DNA of 7,418 bases, taken from NCBI GenBank assembly GCA_021807585.1, contig JAKBCQ010000109.1, positions 1 through 7,418 on the forward strand. The letters are read 5' to 3'. Made by a program: the position numbers and the translations under genes. Positions 5,716-7,418 of the stretch are shown in pieces (within the stretch, counting starts at the first letter, position 1; each line of letters begins with the position of its first letter). A model generated the notes under the pieces. It was not told the DNA's origin and made no database searches. It saw only the letters and a list, made by a program, of their open reading frames with translations. The stretch comes from Planctomycetota bacterium. GTDB lineage: Bacteria > Planctomycetota > Planctomycetia > Isosphaerales > Isosphaeraceae.

Positions 5716-7418
5716 TCACACCTGCCACATGATCCGTTCGAAGTCGGGGGTGGGAACGCTGATCTCGAGAATACCCTCGCGGGGGGCGCGGTCGACTCCG
5801 GTCTCACCGTTAAACAGTTCAACATAAAAGCGAACGGTCTCACCGGGTTTGGTCTTCAACCTCGAGAACGGAATCGCGAGTTCAAGGATTTTTCCGGTCG
5901 CGGCTTCGAGATCGTCGCAATCGACCTTGTGTCCGAGCCGATGGAACGAGATTCCGGGGCGCCTGGTCGCCGGGCGATCGATGCGGATCTCGCAATCGGC
6001 GGGATCGACGAACGCGATCCGCGCGCGGTCGCACTCGGCGAGTCGATCCCGCGCCGCGCCCGCGAAATCGAGGCGAATGAACAATTTCTCGACGCTGAAG
6101 CCGAATCGGACCGAGGCGACAAGGCCTTTCGTCACCTGCGTCATCGTTCCCCCCTTCTCGGCGCCGCAAATGTATATCGCCGCGTTGATCCATTCAAAAT
6201 ACGACGTTTCGCCGTCGACTTTCACCTTGAGCAGGCTGTTGGGATCGTCGTGCGTCGGCCTGGCCCGCGACGCGCGGGAGATCGGCGCGAAAAGCGATCC
6301 CGGCGGTTCCTGATCAAGCAATACATAAACATTACGGAGATGCTTGCGGAAAAGATGATCAAATAAAGCATCGAGTGCGCTTGAGTGATCGTCGCCGTAC
6401 CACCAGAACCAATCCGAGCCTTGGGCGATGTAAAGCTCCTCCCAGGCGCGGTCGATCGCGGATTGATCGCGGCGGCCCGAGTTGGTTTCGTCGACGAGGA
6501 ATTGACGCGTTTGATCGAGCGCGTCCCACGCGCGGTTGTCTTCGTCGTGGCCGATCCAGATCGCGAAATTGTGGCTGATCCAACTTCCCGCGAAGAGCCT
6601 GGGAACGGTATCAATCGGCGGATGTTCGCGCAAGTAATCGCCAATTTTAACGGGCTTGATTTTGTGGTCGCGGGCCGCGGATTGATAGAGCGAGCGGAGG
6701 AACGAGACGCCGCCGTCGGGGTAATATTCCCAGCAGTTTTCGCCGTCGAGGATCACCGGGACGAGGGTTGAATGTTGCCGGCAGCCGTCGCCGATCGCGT
6801 GCAGCTTGCCGATAAAATCGGCCGCGGCGGCGTGTCCCGGGCTCCGCTGATAATGAAAGCCGATCTGATCCGACAGCGCGTGGTCGCGGAAGACGATCGC
6901 GAGTTCGTCGTTCCCCTCCTTCGCCTTCCACGGTCGATACAAGAGCTCGGGATGGCGAACGTGGCCGCGGCCGTCGCGGCCGATTTTACCCTGGGTCGAG
7001 CAACCAAGAATCTCCTCGTCGGTCGCGATCCATTCGATCCCGTGACGTGCCAAAAGGGGAATGATATCTTGACAAACCGATCCTTCGCTCGGCCACATTC
7101 CCTTGGGAAGCGCGCCGAATCGTTCGCGGTGGCTCGCGACGGCGCGACGGACGTGCGTTTCGGCGTCGTCGGGATAATTCGACCGCGACGAACGGGGAAG
7201 CTCGACCCCGGGCATCGCCTCCCTGCTCGATCGCTTGTCAAGCAATAATGGAATGATTGGATGATAATACGGCGTGGTCGTAAGTTCGATCTGGCCCCGC
7301 TCGGCGAGCTCGCGATGGAGCGGGATCACGCGGTTGACGATCTCGCGCTGGATCTCGAGCAATCTGGTTTTGTCGGCTTCGGAATAATGACGTTCCTTGG
7401 CCTTGAATTCGGCGAGTT
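5716..7418 (-). CDS. GH57 alpha-amylase-like hydrolase, N-terminus outside the window
   Basis: The frame is open from the right edge to a TGA at 5718-5716, giving 566 residues with no start. A TTG at 7362 is internal: reading back to the edge gives family-like sequence (EFKAKERHYSEADKTRLLE). Relatives of about 700-750 residues begin with a WHMHQPxY motif, so roughly 150-200 residues are missing. Visible GH57 features in order are TTTPYYHPIIPLL; GMWPSEGS, with the likely nucleophile Glu encoded at 7086-7084; ILDGENCWEYY, with the likely acid/base Asp at 6747-6745; GSWISHNFAIWIGHDEDN; and GSDWFWWYGDDHSS. After about base 6270 comes a C-terminal beta-rich domain of some 170 residues, including TSYFEWINAAIY. 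This subfamily is distinct from the 4-alpha-glucanotransferase downstream. It is annotated as alpha-amylase/alpha-mannosidase-like and its precise substrate is unsettled; an alpha-glucan is the best guess here. It ends 139 bases before galT, in an arrangement compatible with an operon. Confidence 0.88.
   Translation of the reverse strand, partial: LAEFKAKERHYSEADKTRLLEIQREIVNRVIPLHRELAERGQIELTTTPYYHPIIPLLLDKRSSREAMPGVELPRSSRSNYPDDAETHVRRAVASHRERFGALPKGMWPSEGSVCQDIIPLLARHGIEWIATDEEILGCSTQGKIGRDGRGHVRHPELLYRPWKAKEGNDELAIVFRDHALSDQIGFHYQRSPGHAAAADFIGKLHAIGDGCRQHSTLVPVILDGENCWEYYPDGGVSFLRSLYQSAARDHKIKPVKIGDYLREHPPIDTVPRLFAGSWISHNFAIWIGHDEDNRAWDALDQTRQFLVDETNSGRRDQSAIDRAWEELYIAQGSDWFWWYGDDHSSALDALFDHLFRKHLRNVYVLLDQEPPGSLFAPISRASRARPTHDDPNSLLKVKVDGETSYFEWINAAIYICGAEKGGTMTQVTKGLVASVRFGFSVEKLFIRLDFAGAARDRLAECDRARIAFVDPADCEIRIDRPATRRPGISFHRLGHKVDCDDLEAATGKILELAIPFSRLKTKPGETVRFYVELFNGETGVDRAPREGILEISVPTPDFERIMWQV

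Noticed and set aside
7360..7362. TTG at 7362 as the start of the right-hand GH57 gene
   Set aside because: The frame continues upstream to the window edge with family-like sequence, and the essential N-terminal GH57 motif would be missing.

Overview
The window is GC-rich bacterial DNA (about 60% by eye) with almost all coding on the minus strand. It most resembles a planctomycete. Two points suggest this, both from recalled families rather than a search: the secreted beta-propeller-like protein at 833-1933 is of a type common in Planctomycetota, and one gene lacks a clear Shine-Dalgarno site, which is not rare in that phylum. The taxonomic call is tentative.

Reading in the direction of transcription (right to left): a GH57 glycoside hydrolase whose N-terminus lies outside the window (7418-5716); a GalT-type hexose-1-phosphate uridylyltransferase (5576-4536); a second GH57 protein of the 4-alpha-glucanotransferase/alpha-amylase type (4415-2205); and a secreted protein of unknown function (1933-833). 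Gaps between the first three genes are 139 and 120 bases, followed by 271 bases before the secreted-protein gene. The first three genes form a plausible cytoplasmic alpha-glucan module: two GH57 enzymes act on or rearrange alpha-glucan chains, and the GalT-like enzyme exchanges sugar-1-phosphate with nucleotide sugar. They may be co-transcribed. The secreted protein probably has its own signals.

Beyond a strong hairpin (758-795) and an AT-rich, gene-free stretch (354-832) the character changes. At the left edge is the start of a ParA-like ATPase (199 to beyond base 1). Just upstream of it, and overlapping its start, is a 60-codon reading frame. It begins like a Schlafen/AlbA_2-domain protein and then loses the resemblance, so it looks like a truncated remnant. 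This left end looks like accessory or rearranged DNA.

No tRNA, rRNA, CRISPR array, insertion sequence or complete new multi-gene system is visible. The most useful leads are the AlbA_2 stub joined to parA, the unusual active-site triplet and context of the GalT-like enzyme, and the very high frequency of the palindrome CGATCG.
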